Positions 7,381 through 16,613 of a DNA stretch of 64,000 bases are shown here, piece after piece. The notes beneath the pieces are model-generated. The model made no database searches, had not been told where the DNA came from, and saw only the letters and a program-made list of their open reading frames with translations. Origin of the DNA: Oricola nitratireducens (GTDB taxonomy: Bacteria; Pseudomonadota; Alphaproteobacteria; Rhizobiales; Rhizobiaceae); the NCBI RefSeq assembly GCF_014904745.1, contig NZ_JACZCS010000032.1:1-64000 (forward strand). Direction: 5' to 3'. The stretch's first letter is position 1, and each line of letters begins with the position of its first letter. The translations under genes were made by a program, and so were the position numbers.

Positions 7381-8988
7381 TCAATCCAGCATCGCCTCCA
7401 GCGTCTCCAGCCGGTCGGCTTCGTGCGGCGGCTTGTCCCATCTGAGCCGGGCGATGCGCGGGAAGCGCATGGCGACGCCGGACTTGTGGCGGGTCGAGCG
7501 GTTGAGGCCCTCGAATGCCACTTCCAGCACCAGCCCGTGGTCCGGCTCGGCGCGCACGGAACGCACCGGCCCGAAACGCTCGACGGTGTTGTCGCGGACG
7601 AACTTGTCGATCAGCTTCAGTTCCTCGTCGGTGAAGCCGAAATAGGCCTTGCCGACGGGCACCAGGACGGAATCGTCGGCGGGGCCGGTCCAGACGCCGA
7701 AGGTATAGTCGGAATAGAAGCTCGAGCGCTTGCCGTGGCCGCGCTGGGCATACATCAGCACCGCGTCGACCAGATAGGGATCGCGCTTCCACTTGAACCA
7801 GGGGCCTTTCGGGCGGCCGGGGACGTAGATCGAGTCGCGGCGCTTCAGCATCACCCCCTCGATCACCGGATCGGGCGGGTTGTTGCGCTTTTCGGCAACA
7901 TCCTCCCAGGTGTCGAAGGGGACCAGCGGCGAAAGATCGAAGCGGTCGCCGGGAAGGCTTTCGACAAAGCGTTCCAGCCGCTCGCGCCGGGCCTCGAACA
8001 CGAGCGAACGCAAATCGTCCGGTCCCGCCTGCAGGAGATCGTAGGCGCGCAGGATGACCGGGTATTTCGCCTGCAGCTTCGCCGGCACGGTCTTGCGGTT
8101 GAGCCGCTGCTGCAGGTCGGAAAAGGTGCCGGTGACGATCGCGTCGCCCTCTCCGTGTCCGACGAGAAGTTCGCCGTCGAGCGCGCCCGCGAAGTCCATC
8201 GCGGCAAGCAGATCGGGAAAGGCGGCGGAGATGTCGTCGCCGGTGCGCGAATAGATCCGGCGCTGATCCTTTTCCGCCGTGACCTGGACGCGGATGCCGT
8301 CCCATTTCCACTCGGCGAGATAGTCGGCGGGATCGTGGCGGGCGAGGTCTTCGGCGTCGGTCGGCGTCGCCAGCATGACCGGCCGGAACGGCGCGGCGGC
8401 GAGATTTTCCGGCTTTTCCGCCTTGCCGTCGAGCCATTGAAACAGCGGCAGGTAGGGCGGGGTCAGGCCGTGCCAGAGTTCCTCGATCTCGGTGACGTCC
8501 TTGCCGCCATAATCGGAGAGCGCCTGTTTCATCAGCCGCGAGGAGACGCCGATGCGCATGCCGCCGGTGATCAGTTTCAGCAGCGCGTAGCGGCCGGAGG
8601 GATCGAGCGCGTCGAGCCAGTTTTCGACCAGCTTCGGCCCGTCGGAGCGCGACGCCTGCTGCAGCGCCTCGACGATGGCCGAGAGGCGCGGATCCACGTT
8701 CCCGCTCTCCTCGACCGGCCCCGGCCAGATCAGCGAGACGGTCTCGGCGAGATCGCCGACGAAATCGTAGGAATAGCCGAACAGGATCTCGTCGACGCGC
8801 TCGGCGACGAGGGCGCGGATCATCGCCGGCTTGACCGACATGATGTCGAGATCGCGGGTGATGGCGGCGATGGCGTAGCCGCGGTCCGGGTCGGGCGTCT
8901 CGGCGACATAGTCGGCCAGGAGCTTGAGTTTCGCATTGCGCGACGGCGTCAGCACCAGGCGGTCGAGAAGTTCGGCGAAGGCTTTCAT
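7381..8988 (-). CDS. ATP-dependent DNA ligase of the ligase-associated damage-response set
   Basis: The 535-residue ligase carries the adenylation motif EWKWDGIRVQ (catalytic lysine, roughly residue 222), the later motifs DGELLVGHGEGDAIV and EGVMLKRRDSIY, PWFKWKRDPYLVDAVL, and a C-terminal OB-fold region. An N-terminal helical DNA-binding domain fills the first ~200 residues. The family (TIGR04120 type, linked to cisplatin tolerance) normally sits beside an exonuclease, a DEXH helicase and PdeM; here those lie 1.3-6 kb away. Of three in-frame starts, ATG 8988 matches the family N-terminus (MKAFAELLDRL). Confidence 0.93.
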   Translation of the reverse strand: MKAFAELLDRLVLTPSRNAKLKLLADYVAETPDPDRGYAIAAITRDLDIMSVKPAMIRALVAERVDEILFGYSYDFVGDLAETVSLIWPGPVEESGNVDPRLSAIVEALQQASRSDGPKLVENWLDALDPSGRYALLKLITGGMRIGVSSRLMKQALSDYGGKDVTEIEELWHGLTPPYLPLFQWLDGKAEKPENLAAAPFRPVMLATPTDAEDLARHDPADYLAEWKWDGIRVQVTAEKDQRRIYSRTGDDISAAFPDLLAAMDFAGALDGELLVGHGEGDAIVTGTFSDLQQRLNRKTVPAKLQAKYPVILRAYDLLQAGPDDLRSLVFEARRERLERFVESLPGDRFDLSPLVPFDTWEDVAEKRNNPPDPVIEGVMLKRRDSIYVPGRPKGPWFKWKRDPYLVDAVLMYAQRGHGKRSSFYSDYTFGVWTGPADDSVLVPVGKAYFGFTDEELKLIDKFVRDNTVERFGPVRSVRAEPDHGLVLEVAFEGLNRSTRHKSGVAMRFPRIARLRWDKPPHEADRLETLEAMLD

Positions 8989-9056
8989 TTTAACTGGACA
9001 CGGCTTGCCGCCGCTGCTCTCCATGGCAGGACAATTTGCACCGGAGGACATACTGC

Positions 9057-9455
9057 ATGCGCCAATTCCTGATTTCCGTCACGGCGATTTTCACCATTCT
9101 GCTTGCCACGCCGAGTTATGCCGCCGATTTCGGCTTCAGCTTCGACTGGGGCAACATCAAGACATGTACCAGCGGACATCCGGGCAGGGCCCCCAATCCG
9201 ATATTCAAACTGAAGAACGTCCCGCAGGGGACCGCCGCGATCCGGTTCCACATGAAGGACATCAACGTTCCGACCTACCACCACGGCGGCGGCAAGGCGA
9301 AATATAGCGGCGCCTCCACCATCGCGCCCGGCGCCTTCAAATACAAAAGCCCGTGTCCTCCAGGTGGCCGCCACACCTATGAATGGACGGCAACCGCGCT
9401 GGACGGCAAGGGCAAGACACTCGCCGTGGCCACGGCGCGGAAAAAATACCCCTAG
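9057..9455 (+). CDS. secreted PEBP/YbhB-like protein
   Basis: The 132-residue protein starts with a signal peptide (FLISVTAIFTILLATPSYAA) and continues with features of the phosphatidylethanolamine-binding/YbhB family: NVPQGTAAIRFHMKDIN, then SPCPPGGRHTYEWTATALD near the C-terminus, the region that forms the anion-binding pocket in the family. The core is shorter than typical YbhB (about 155-180 residues). Start ATG 9057 is set by GGAGG at 9043-9047. It is convergent with the next gene (10-bp gap). Periplasmic location is inferred; no substrate is known. Confidence 0.7.
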   Translation: MRQFLISVTAIFTILLATPSYAADFGFSFDWGNIKTCTSGHPGRAPNPIFKLKNVPQGTAAIRFHMKDINVPTYHHGGGKAKYSGASTIAPGAFKYKSPCPPGGRHTYEWTATALDGKGKTLAVATARKKYP

Positions 9456-9465
9456 GCGAACCGCT

Positions 9466-10341
9466 TCAAAGCTGCGGCACCAGCTCCGTGATCTCGAAGA
9501 AGGTCGGGTCCTTCGGCGACATGCCGCGTTCGTCGATGGAGACCAGGAACAGCCGCTCGCCGCTGCGCAGCACCAGCCCGACCTTGTTGCCGAAATTGCC
9601 GTTTTCGCTGTTTTCCGGCTGGTCCGGATCGTAACGCGTCTGGCCGTGGCCCGGCAGGTAGGAGCGTCCCGCGAAGGCGGTCAAACGGTCGACCCACGGC
9701 ACGGTCTCGGCGTAGAAGCCCTCGCCGGTGTTCTTGGTGATGTAGAGCGCGCCGTTGCCGCCCGCCGACACCACGCAGCGGTGGGCGCCGACCCGGCGCG
9801 CGCCCTCATCGAGAAATCCGTACCAGTAGACCGTACACCGGTAGGGGCCGGGCAGGGCCGATGCGATATCGTCGGTCTTCACCCTGCCGTCGAGCATGGC
9901 CTTGACGGTCGCGGCCTGGCCGTTCGACGGCAGCCGCTTCGCAGCGATGTCGGCAAGGGTGGCGCGGACCTGATCGCGCAAGGCGGAAAGCTGCGCCTGG
10001 TCGTCCGGCGAGAACGGCAGGGCGGGATCGCCGACCAGTTGCAGCGGGCCGCCGATTTCGGCCGTCCCCTTCGACTTGTCGTAGACGCAGACATGGTCCG
10101 CGCCGCCGTCACCCGCTTCGGTCAGGACGGCGACGCCATAGCTTTGCGTGCCGAAGGGATCGATGCGGACGGCGCCGACCTTCATCTGCCTCGCCGCGGC
10201 GGCGCGGCACGCCGTCTCGACGGTATGGCCAAATTCCTTCCAGGCCTCGCTGGTCGAGCCGACCGCATGCGAGCCGGATATCGCGAACAGGGAGAGGGCC
10301 AGGACCGACAGGCCGTGTACGATGCGAGTGCGTGCGATCAT
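9466..10341 (-). CDS. secreted protein of unknown function, coupled to exonuclease gene
   Basis: The 291-residue product has a signal peptide (RIVHGLSVLALSLFAISGSHA) and a soluble domain with several cysteines (TACRAA, DHVCVYD, YRCTVYW, GAHRCVVSAG) that could form disulfides in the periplasm. I recognise no family with confidence. Its ATG overlaps the stop of the upstream exonuclease gene as ATGA (10338-10341), so it is expected to be translated from the same message. That is odd, since the exonuclease is a cytoplasmic DNA-repair enzyme. Confidence 0.78.
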   Translation of the reverse strand: MIARTRIVHGLSVLALSLFAISGSHAVGSTSEAWKEFGHTVETACRAAAARQMKVGAVRIDPFGTQSYGVAVLTEAGDGGADHVCVYDKSKGTAEIGGPLQLVGDPALPFSPDDQAQLSALRDQVRATLADIAAKRLPSNGQAATVKAMLDGRVKTDDIASALPGPYRCTVYWYGFLDEGARRVGAHRCVVSAGGNGALYITKNTGEGFYAETVPWVDRLTAFAGRSYLPGHGQTRYDPDQPENSENGNFGNKVGLVLRSGERLFLVSIDERGMSPKDPTFFEITELVPQL

Positions 10342-11366
10342 TCCGTCTCGTCCTCGTAGCCGACAATATTGAGCGGTTTGGCGCGGATCTGGTTCAGTTC
10401 GCACCAGCGCACCAGCGCCTCCTCGCGTCCATGCGTGACCCAGACTTCCTGCGGGCGGAGTTCCAGGATCGTTTCGGTCAGTTCGTCCCAGTCGCAATGA
10501 TCGGACAGGATCAGCGGCAGTTCGACGCCGCGCTGCTTTGCGCGCTGGCGTACTCGCATCCAGCCGGAGGCGAAACAGGATACCGGATCGGGAAAGCGCC
10601 GCGCCCAGCGGTCGACGAAGGCCGCCGGCGGGCCGATGACGATGGCGCCGGCGAACTGGTCCCTCGCCGCGCGATCGATGGTCGCCGGGGCGAGCGGGCC
10701 GAGATCGACGCCGCGGGAGATGTAATAGTCGCAGAGTTTTTGCATCGCGCCGTGAATGTAGATGACGCGGTCATAGCCCGCTTCTCGCAACAGCGCTATG
10801 ACGCGCTGCGCCTTGCCGAGCGCATAGGCGCCGACGAGATGGGCGCTTTGCGGAAACTGCTCGACGCTTTTAAGCAGCCTTGCGATCTCCTCGCGGTCGT
10901 CGGGATGGCGAAAGACCGGCAGGCCGAAAGTGGCTTCGGTGATGAAGACATCGCATTCGACCGGCTCGAAAGCAGCGCATGTCGGGTCGCGGCGGCGCTT
11001 GTAGTCGCCCGAAGCGACGATGCGGACACCGTCCTTTTCGACCGCGATCTGCGCCGCGCCGAGCACGTGACCGGCGGGATGCCAGCTCACCGTCACCCCG
11101 TTCAGCGACATGACTTCGCCATAGGCCGCCGCCTGCGTCTGTCCGGCAAAGCCTTCGCCGTAGCGTATCCCCATGATGTCGAGCGTCTCGCGCGTCGCCA
11201 TGACATGGGCATGGCCCGGGCGCGCGTGATCGGCATGGCCGTGGGTCACCAACGCGCGCTCCACCGGCCGCACCGGGTCGATGTGGAAATCGCCCGGCGG
11301 GCAGTACAGGCCCTTCTCGGTCGGGCGAAGCAGGTCCTCGAAACGCATGGGCGCAAGATAAGCCAT
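10338..11366 (-). CDS. ligase-associated DNA damage response exonuclease (metallo-beta-lactamase fold)
   Basis: The 342 residues match the TIGR04122-type exonuclease, related to the SNM1/CPSF73 beta-CASP group. It has the metal-binding THGHADHARPGH motif (about 38-49), further ligands in SWHPAGHVLGA and ASGDYKRRRDP, and the C-terminal SDHCDW and VTHGREEAL motifs. It is thought to act on damaged DNA ends with the ligase and Lhr-type helicase. Start choice is uncertain: ATG 11366 or 11348 are both possible and neither has a strong ribosome site. The upstream region is shared with the divergent methyltransferase gene. Confidence 0.92.
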   Translation of the reverse strand: MAYLAPMRFEDLLRPTEKGLYCPPGDFHIDPVRPVERALVTHGHADHARPGHAHVMATRETLDIMGIRYGEGFAGQTQAAAYGEVMSLNGVTVSWHPAGHVLGAAQIAVEKDGVRIVASGDYKRRRDPTCAAFEPVECDVFITEATFGLPVFRHPDDREEIARLLKSVEQFPQSAHLVGAYALGKAQRVIALLREAGYDRVIYIHGAMQKLCDYYISRGVDLGPLAPATIDRAARDQFAGAIVIGPPAAFVDRWARRFPDPVSCFASGWMRVRQRAKQRGVELPLILSDHCDWDELTETILELRPQEVWVTHGREEALVRWCELNQIRAKPLNIVGYEDETE

Positions 11367-11460
11367 TCGATTGCGGCGAAAAGGCCTCAGATTCCGATTG
11401 CAATTTCGCGCCATGCGCAACATATGCCGGCATCGACTTCTCGTTGAGCTTTTCACGACA

Positions 11461-12468
11461 ATGACAAATCAGTCTTCGGGCAACCTGACCGCCGACCGGC
11501 GCGCCGAATTTGCCCGCCAATATGCGGGAGCCGGCGATCATGCAGCGGCGGCCGACCTGATCGCGCAGGCGCTGGAACTCGCGCCCGACCATCTGCCGTT
11601 TCTCAGCCTTCAGGGCGAATGGCTGGAAAAGGCCGGACGCGTGGCCGACGCGGCGGACATCTGGCGCCAGCTCCTGCGGCTGGACGCGCGGGACCGCTTC
11701 GGCGCGCAACTGAAGCTCGCCAGTCTCGGCATCACCGATACGCCCGATGCGCCGCCTTCGGCCTATGTCGAAAGCCTGTTCGACGATTTCGCGCCGCGCT
11801 TCGAACGGTCGCTGGTCGAACGCCTCGACTATCACGCGCCGAAAAGCCTCGCCGAAGCGATCTTCACCGCGCGCGGCCCGGATGGCGCAACGTTCCGCCA
11901 TGCTGTCGATCTCGGCTGCGGCACCGGATTGATGGGCGAGCACCTGCGCAAGACGGTCAGTTTCCTCGAAGGCGTCGACCTGTCGGCCGGCATGCTGAAG
12001 CGCGCCGGGGCGAAACGCATCTACGACCGGCTGGAAAAGGGCGACATCGCCTCTCCCCTCATCGCGGACCAGGAGCCGGGACGGGCCGACCTCACGGTCG
12101 CCGCCGACGTCTACATCTATCTCGGCGACCTGGCGGCGGCCTTCGCGCTGGCCGACCGGCTGCTGGAAGCGGGCGGGATGTTCGCCTTCACGGTCGAGGC
12201 ACATGAGGGGCCGGAGGATTACGCGCTTCGGCCGTCGCTGCGCTACGCGCATTCGCAGGCCTATCTGCGCCGCGCTCTCGCGGCAGCCGGATTCGGGATC
12301 GTGTCGCTGGAGAAATCCTTCCTGCGCAAGGACGGCGCGGCGCGGATCGAGGGCTATATCGTCGTGGCCCGGAAGGCCGGCGGAAAAATCGAGCTTGTAA
12401 AGCCGCTTGCCGGCGAAATGGAAGAAAACGAGAACATTGCGCTTGGCGAGGCCCCCTTGCGGCACTAG
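11461..12468 (+). CDS. TPR-containing class I SAM-dependent methyltransferase
   Basis: The 335-residue protein has TPR-like helices at about residues 10-75 (AADLIAQALELAPDHLPF, WLEKAGRVADAADIWRQLL). A Rossmann methyltransferase domain follows with the SAM motif VDLGCGTGLMGEHL near residue 148, GVDLSAGMLKRA, and LTVAADVYIYLGDL. The architecture resembles rhizobial TPR-methyltransferases of unknown substrate. It ends 9 bp before the helicase gene on the same strand, so it is likely the first gene of a methyltransferase-helicase-pdeM operon, divergent from the exonuclease. It is not a standard member of that repair set. Confidence 0.88.
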   Translation: MTNQSSGNLTADRRAEFARQYAGAGDHAAAADLIAQALELAPDHLPFLSLQGEWLEKAGRVADAADIWRQLLRLDARDRFGAQLKLASLGITDTPDAPPSAYVESLFDDFAPRFERSLVERLDYHAPKSLAEAIFTARGPDGATFRHAVDLGCGTGLMGEHLRKTVSFLEGVDLSAGMLKRAGAKRIYDRLEKGDIASPLIADQEPGRADLTVAADVYIYLGDLAAAFALADRLLEAGGMFAFTVEAHEGPEDYALRPSLRYAHSQAYLRRALAAAGFGIVSLEKSFLRKDGAARIEGYIVVARKAGGKIELVKPLAGEMEENENIALGEAPLRH

Positions 12469-12477
12469 TCTTGGCGC

Positions 12478-15012
12478 GTGAGCATCGCGACGCCTCCCCC
12501 AAAACCGTCATCGGGCGGTATCGACCTGCCGAAACCCTTTCTCGAATGGTTCGCTTCGAAGGGCTGGCAACCGCGCGCGCACCAGCTCGAATTGCTGGCG
12601 AAGGCCGAGGCCGGGCAATCCGCGCTGCTGATCGCGCCGACGGGCGCGGGCAAGACGCTTGCCGGCTTCCTGCCGACGCTTGTCGATCTCGCGCGGCGCG
12701 GCAGGCCGAAGCCCGGCACGCGCAAGCCCGGCGTCCACACGCTCTACATCTCGCCGCTCAAGGCGCTGGCGGTCGACATCCACCGCAACCTGTCGACGCC
12801 GGTGGAGGAAATGGGGCTGCCGGTGGAGATCGAGACCCGCACCGGCGACACGCCGCAATCGCGCCGCCAACGCCAGAAGCTCAACCCGCCGGACATCCTG
12901 CTGACGACGCCGGAACAGCTGGCGCTGCTGCTGTCGCACAAGGATGCGGAACGGTTCTTTGGCGACCTGCGCCATGTCGTGCTCGACGAATTGCATTCGC
13001 TGGTGACGTCGAAGCGCGGCCACATGCTGTCGCTCGGGCTGGCGCGGCTGCACCGGCTCTGTCCCGGCCTGAAGGCAATCGGGCTTTCGGCGACGGTGTC
13101 GGAGCCGGACCTGCTGCGCCAGTGGCTTGTGCCGCAGCGCGAAAAGACCGCGATGGCCGAAATCATCACCGTCTCCGGCGGCGCCAAGCCCGACATCGCG
13201 ATCCTGAAATCGAAGGAGCGGGTGCCGTGGAGCGGCCATTCGGCGCGCTACGCCATGCCGGAAGTCTATGAGGCGATCCGGCAGCACAAGACGACGCTGC
13301 TGTTCGTCAACACGCGCAGCCAGGCCGAGATGCTGTTCCAGGAATTGTGGCGCATCAACGAGGACAGCCTGCCGATCGCGCTGCATCACGGGTCGCTCGA
13401 CGTCAGCCAGCGGCGCAGGGTCGAACAGGCGATGCAGGAAAACGCGCTGCGCGCCATCGTCGCCACCTCGACGCTCGATCTCGGCATCGACTGGGGCGAT
13501 GTCGATCTCGTCGTCCATATCGGCTCGCCGAAGGGCGCCAGCCGGCTGGCGCAGCGCATCGGGCGCGCCAACCACCGCATGGACGAGGCGTCGAAGGCGA
13601 TCCTCGTTCCGGCGAACCGCTTCGAGGTGATGGAGTGCCAGGCGGCGCTCGACGCCAACTATCTCGGCGCGCAGGACACGCCGCCGCTGGTCGACGGCGC
13701 GCTCGACGTGCTGTGCCAGCACATCCTCGGCACCGCCTGCGCGGAGCCGTTTTTCGCCGACGATCTCTATGCCGAGATCACGACGGCGGCGCCCTACGCC
13801 AGTCTGCCGCGCGAGACCTTCGACCGCGCGGTGCAGTTCGTCGCCCATGGCGGCTACGCGCTGCAGTCCTACGAACGCTATGCGCGCATCCGGCTGACGA
13901 AGGACGGGACATGGCGCGTCTCACATCCTTCCGTGGCGCAGCAATACCGGCTCAATTGCGGCACGATCATCGAGGCGCCGATGCTCAACATCCGCCTCAC
14001 CCGCCAGCGCAAGGGCGGGCCGCTACGCGGCGGACCGGTACTCGGCAAGATCGAGGAGGGCTTCATCGAGTCGCTGGTGCCGGGCGACACGTTCCTGTTT
14101 GCCGGCAAGGTGCTGGCCTTCGAGGGCATCCACGAGAACGACTGCATCGTCTCCAAGGCAAGCGATCTCAACGCCAAGGTTCCGGCCTATGCGGGCGGCA
14201 AGTTTCCGACGACGACCTATCTGTCGGAACAGGTGCGCAAGATGCTGTCGAATCCGGCCGAATGGGACCGGCTGCCGCGCCAGGTCTCCGACTGGCTGGC
14301 GATCCAGAAGGCGAAGTCCGTCGTGCCCGGCCCGGACCAGTTGCTGGTCGAGACCTTCCCGCGCGGCCCGCGCTTCTACATGGTCGCCTATCCGTTCGAG
14401 GGGCGGCTCGCCCACCAGACACTGTGCATGCTTTTGACGCGGCGGCTGGAACGGGCGAAGGCGCGGCCGCTCGGTTTCGTCGCCTCGGACTACGCCGTCG
14501 CGATCTGGGGCCTGCGCGACATGGGCCGGATGCTGGCAAAAGGCGAATTGTCGCTTTCCGGCCTGTTCGACGAGGACATGCTCGGCGACGACCTCGAGGC
14601 GTGGCTCGACGAATCCTACCTTTTAAAACGCACTTTCCGCGCCTGTGCCACGATCGCCGGGCTGATCGAGAAGCGCCATCCGGGCAAGGAGAAGTCCGGG
14701 CGGCAGATGACGGTCTCGGCCGATCTCGTCTATGACGTGCTGCGCAGTCACGAGCCGGACCACATCCTGCTGCAGGCGACGCGCAACGACGCGCGCACCG
14801 GCCTGCTCGACGTCGGCCGGCTCGGCGACATGCTCTCGCGTATCGAGGGACGAATCGTGCATAAGGATCTGGAGATGATCTCGCCGCTCGCCGTTCCAGT
14901 GATGCTCGAAATCGGCAAGGAAACGGTGCATGGCGGCGATGCGAGCGAGGCGCTGATGGCGGAAGCGGCGGAAGACCTGATCCGCGACGCGCTTGGACAG
15001 GATATCGGATAG
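12478..15012 (+). CDS. ligase-associated DEXH-box helicase (Lhr-type)
   Basis: The 844-residue helicase has motif I PTGAGKTLAGFL (about 54-65), motif II VLDELHSL (about 169-176), motif III GLSATVSEP, motif V ATSTLDLGIDWGDVD and motif VI QRIGRANHR (about 358-366), followed by the winged-helix and Lhr C-terminal regions. It belongs to the Lhr-Core group paired with the ATP-dependent ligase, exonuclease and PdeM (TIGR04121 type). The start is GTG at 12478, 9 bp after the methyltransferase stop. pdeM begins 4 bp after its stop. Confidence 0.94.
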   Translation: MSIATPPPKPSSGGIDLPKPFLEWFASKGWQPRAHQLELLAKAEAGQSALLIAPTGAGKTLAGFLPTLVDLARRGRPKPGTRKPGVHTLYISPLKALAVDIHRNLSTPVEEMGLPVEIETRTGDTPQSRRQRQKLNPPDILLTTPEQLALLLSHKDAERFFGDLRHVVLDELHSLVTSKRGHMLSLGLARLHRLCPGLKAIGLSATVSEPDLLRQWLVPQREKTAMAEIITVSGGAKPDIAILKSKERVPWSGHSARYAMPEVYEAIRQHKTTLLFVNTRSQAEMLFQELWRINEDSLPIALHHGSLDVSQRRRVEQAMQENALRAIVATSTLDLGIDWGDVDLVVHIGSPKGASRLAQRIGRANHRMDEASKAILVPANRFEVMECQAALDANYLGAQDTPPLVDGALDVLCQHILGTACAEPFFADDLYAEITTAAPYASLPRETFDRAVQFVAHGGYALQSYERYARIRLTKDGTWRVSHPSVAQQYRLNCGTIIEAPMLNIRLTRQRKGGPLRGGPVLGKIEEGFIESLVPGDTFLFAGKVLAFEGIHENDCIVSKASDLNAKVPAYAGGKFPTTTYLSEQVRKMLSNPAEWDRLPRQVSDWLAIQKAKSVVPGPDQLLVETFPRGPRFYMVAYPFEGRLAHQTLCMLLTRRLERAKARPLGFVASDYAVAIWGLRDMGRMLAKGELSLSGLFDEDMLGDDLEAWLDESYLLKRTFRACATIAGLIEKRHPGKEKSGRQMTVSADLVYDVLRSHEPDHILLQATRNDARTGLLDVGRLGDMLSRIEGRIVHKDLEMISPLAVPVMLEIGKETVHGGDASEALMAEAAEDLIRDALGQDIG

Positions 15013-15016
15013 ACCC

Positions 15017-15739
15017 ATGCGCGCGGCGCTGAAAACGGTGGACCAAGTGACGGCAGGCGAGGCACTGGCGGTCGATTTTGCGGGATCGGAGCTGCTGCTC
15101 GACCCGGCGGGCGTGGCCTATTTCCCCGCCGAACGGATGCTCGTCGTCTCCGACATGCATCTGGAGAAGGGATCGTCGTTCGCGTGCCGGCGCGTCTATC
15201 TGCCGCCCTACGATACGGCGGCGACGCTGGCGCGCCTGTCAGCCATGACCGCGAAATACGATCCGACGACGATCATCAGCCTCGGCGACAGCTTCCATGA
15301 CGACGAGGCATCCGCCCGGCTGGGCGAGGACGCGATCGCGGCGATCGGCGCCGTCGCGCGAGGGCGCGAGATGATCTGGGTAACGGGCAATCACGATCCG
15401 TCGCCGCCCGACGGCGTGCCGGGCCAGTCGGTGGAGATGCTGGCGACGGGACGCATCGTCTTCCGCCACATTCCCGAGCCGGCGGAAACCGGCCACGAGA
15501 TTTGCGGCCACCTGCATCCCTGCGCGCGGCTGGTGCGGCGCGGCAAGGCGGTGCGGCGGGCCTGTTTCGCCAGCGACGGCGCGCGTCTCGTCATGCCGTC
15601 TTTCGGCGTTTTCACCGGCGGTCTGAACGTGCGTGACGAGGCCTATGCGGGATTGTTCGACGCGTCGCGGTTCCGCGCCTACATGCTCGGCCAGAATCGC
15701 GTCTATCCGGTCGGCGCCGGCGATCTCCGGTCGGATTGA
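15017..15739 (+). CDS. pdeM: ligase-associated metallophosphoesterase PdeM
   Basis: The 240-residue protein has the full calcineurin-like phosphoesterase signature: SDMHLEKGSSF (D-x-H), SLGDSFHDDE (GD), VTGNHDPSP (GNHD) and ICGHLHPCARL (GHxH). It belongs to the PdeM family that closes the ligase-associated repair operon. Family members have endonuclease or phosphodiesterase activity. It is the last gene of the operon. An upstream ATG at 14993 inside the helicase gene is possible, but ATG 15017 gives the family-like N-terminus. Confidence 0.92.
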   Translation: MRAALKTVDQVTAGEALAVDFAGSELLLDPAGVAYFPAERMLVVSDMHLEKGSSFACRRVYLPPYDTAATLARLSAMTAKYDPTTIISLGDSFHDDEASARLGEDAIAAIGAVARGREMIWVTGNHDPSPPDGVPGQSVEMLATGRIVFRHIPEPAETGHEICGHLHPCARLVRRGKAVRRACFASDGARLVMPSFGVFTGGLNVRDEAYAGLFDASRFRAYMLGQNRVYPVGAGDLRSD

Positions 15740-15749
15740 GCCGGCCCGC

Positions 15750-16613
15750 TCAATCCTTGCGCATCAGGACACGGGCGAGCCATCCGACGAGAAAAGCAAG
15801 CGCGACGGCGGTGAGGCCGTAGAGAAAAGCCTGGTTCTGCGCGAAGCGGTAGAGCTGGTATTCGAGGCCGGCCTTGCGGATATCGAGCGACGCCTGGGTC
15901 TGCGCCACGAGTGCGCCTTGGCGGAAAAGATAAGCCCGGGCGATGTGGTGGCCAAGCGGAACGCTTGCCGGAAGGCGCAATCGCGCGCGGAACAGCGACT
16001 GCGAGATGAAGCGGACGCCGGAGGGGAACTCCTGATAGAGCTCGGCCTTCTCCCTCAGGCCGCGCAGCGCATCGGCAAATGTCTGCACGTCGGCGGCGCT
16101 GTTGCCGCTGGTTTGGTCCGGGCGCAGCCGGATGTCGCCGATGTTCAGCGACAGGCGCGCCAGCGTCTCGGCGTCGGCGATATCCTGGGACGGCCGCGTC
16201 GAGGCGATCAGGTAGGATTGCGGGACACCGTCGAACTTCTGCGAATCCACATTCATCCAGATGCCGAAGACGCGCCCCTTGCGCCGCGCCATCATGTCGG
16301 CGGTCGGGCCTTCCAGGATGACGAAGACATCGTATCGGCTCTGGCGCTGGACCAGCGGATCGACATTGTCGACCGCACCGAAAATCGTCAGGTCGGCGCC
16401 GGAGAAGTCGGCGGTGATGGCGACCGTCTCGGTCGACAGGCCGATCTCGATACGCTCGCCCTGCGTGACCTCCCCCGACGCGGCTGCAGGGCCTTCGGCG
16501 GCGGGCACGACCGGCCGGCTTTCCGCCGCGGGCGCGGGCGTCTGGGCGTTTGCCGCGCACGTGGCGGCCAGGATCAGGGCGGCGACGGCGACGGCGACGG
16601 CGAACGATCTCAC
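15750..16613 (-). CDS. TIGR02186 family membrane-anchored protein
   Basis: The 287-residue protein has a signal peptide (FAVAVAVAALILAATCAANA), an extracytoplasmic beta-rich domain (RIEIGLSTETVAITADFSG, FVILEGP) and a single C-terminal transmembrane helix (about 262-280, FLYGLTAVALAFLVGWLARV). This matches the TIGR02186 alphaproteobacterial family, which is regularly paired with a TauE/SafE exporter as here. The ATGA overlap at 16610-16613 shows coupling with that exporter gene. A role as accessory subunit of the exporter is inferred from the pairing. Confidence 0.88.
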   Translation of the reverse strand: MRSFAVAVAVAALILAATCAANAQTPAPAAESRPVVPAAEGPAAASGEVTQGERIEIGLSTETVAITADFSGADLTIFGAVDNVDPLVQRQSRYDVFVILEGPTADMMARRKGRVFGIWMNVDSQKFDGVPQSYLIASTRPSQDIADAETLARLSLNIGDIRLRPDQTSGNSAADVQTFADALRGLREKAELYQEFPSGVRFISQSLFRARLRLPASVPLGHHIARAYLFRQGALVAQTQASLDIRKAGLEYQLYRFAQNQAFLYGLTAVALAFLVGWLARVLMRKD

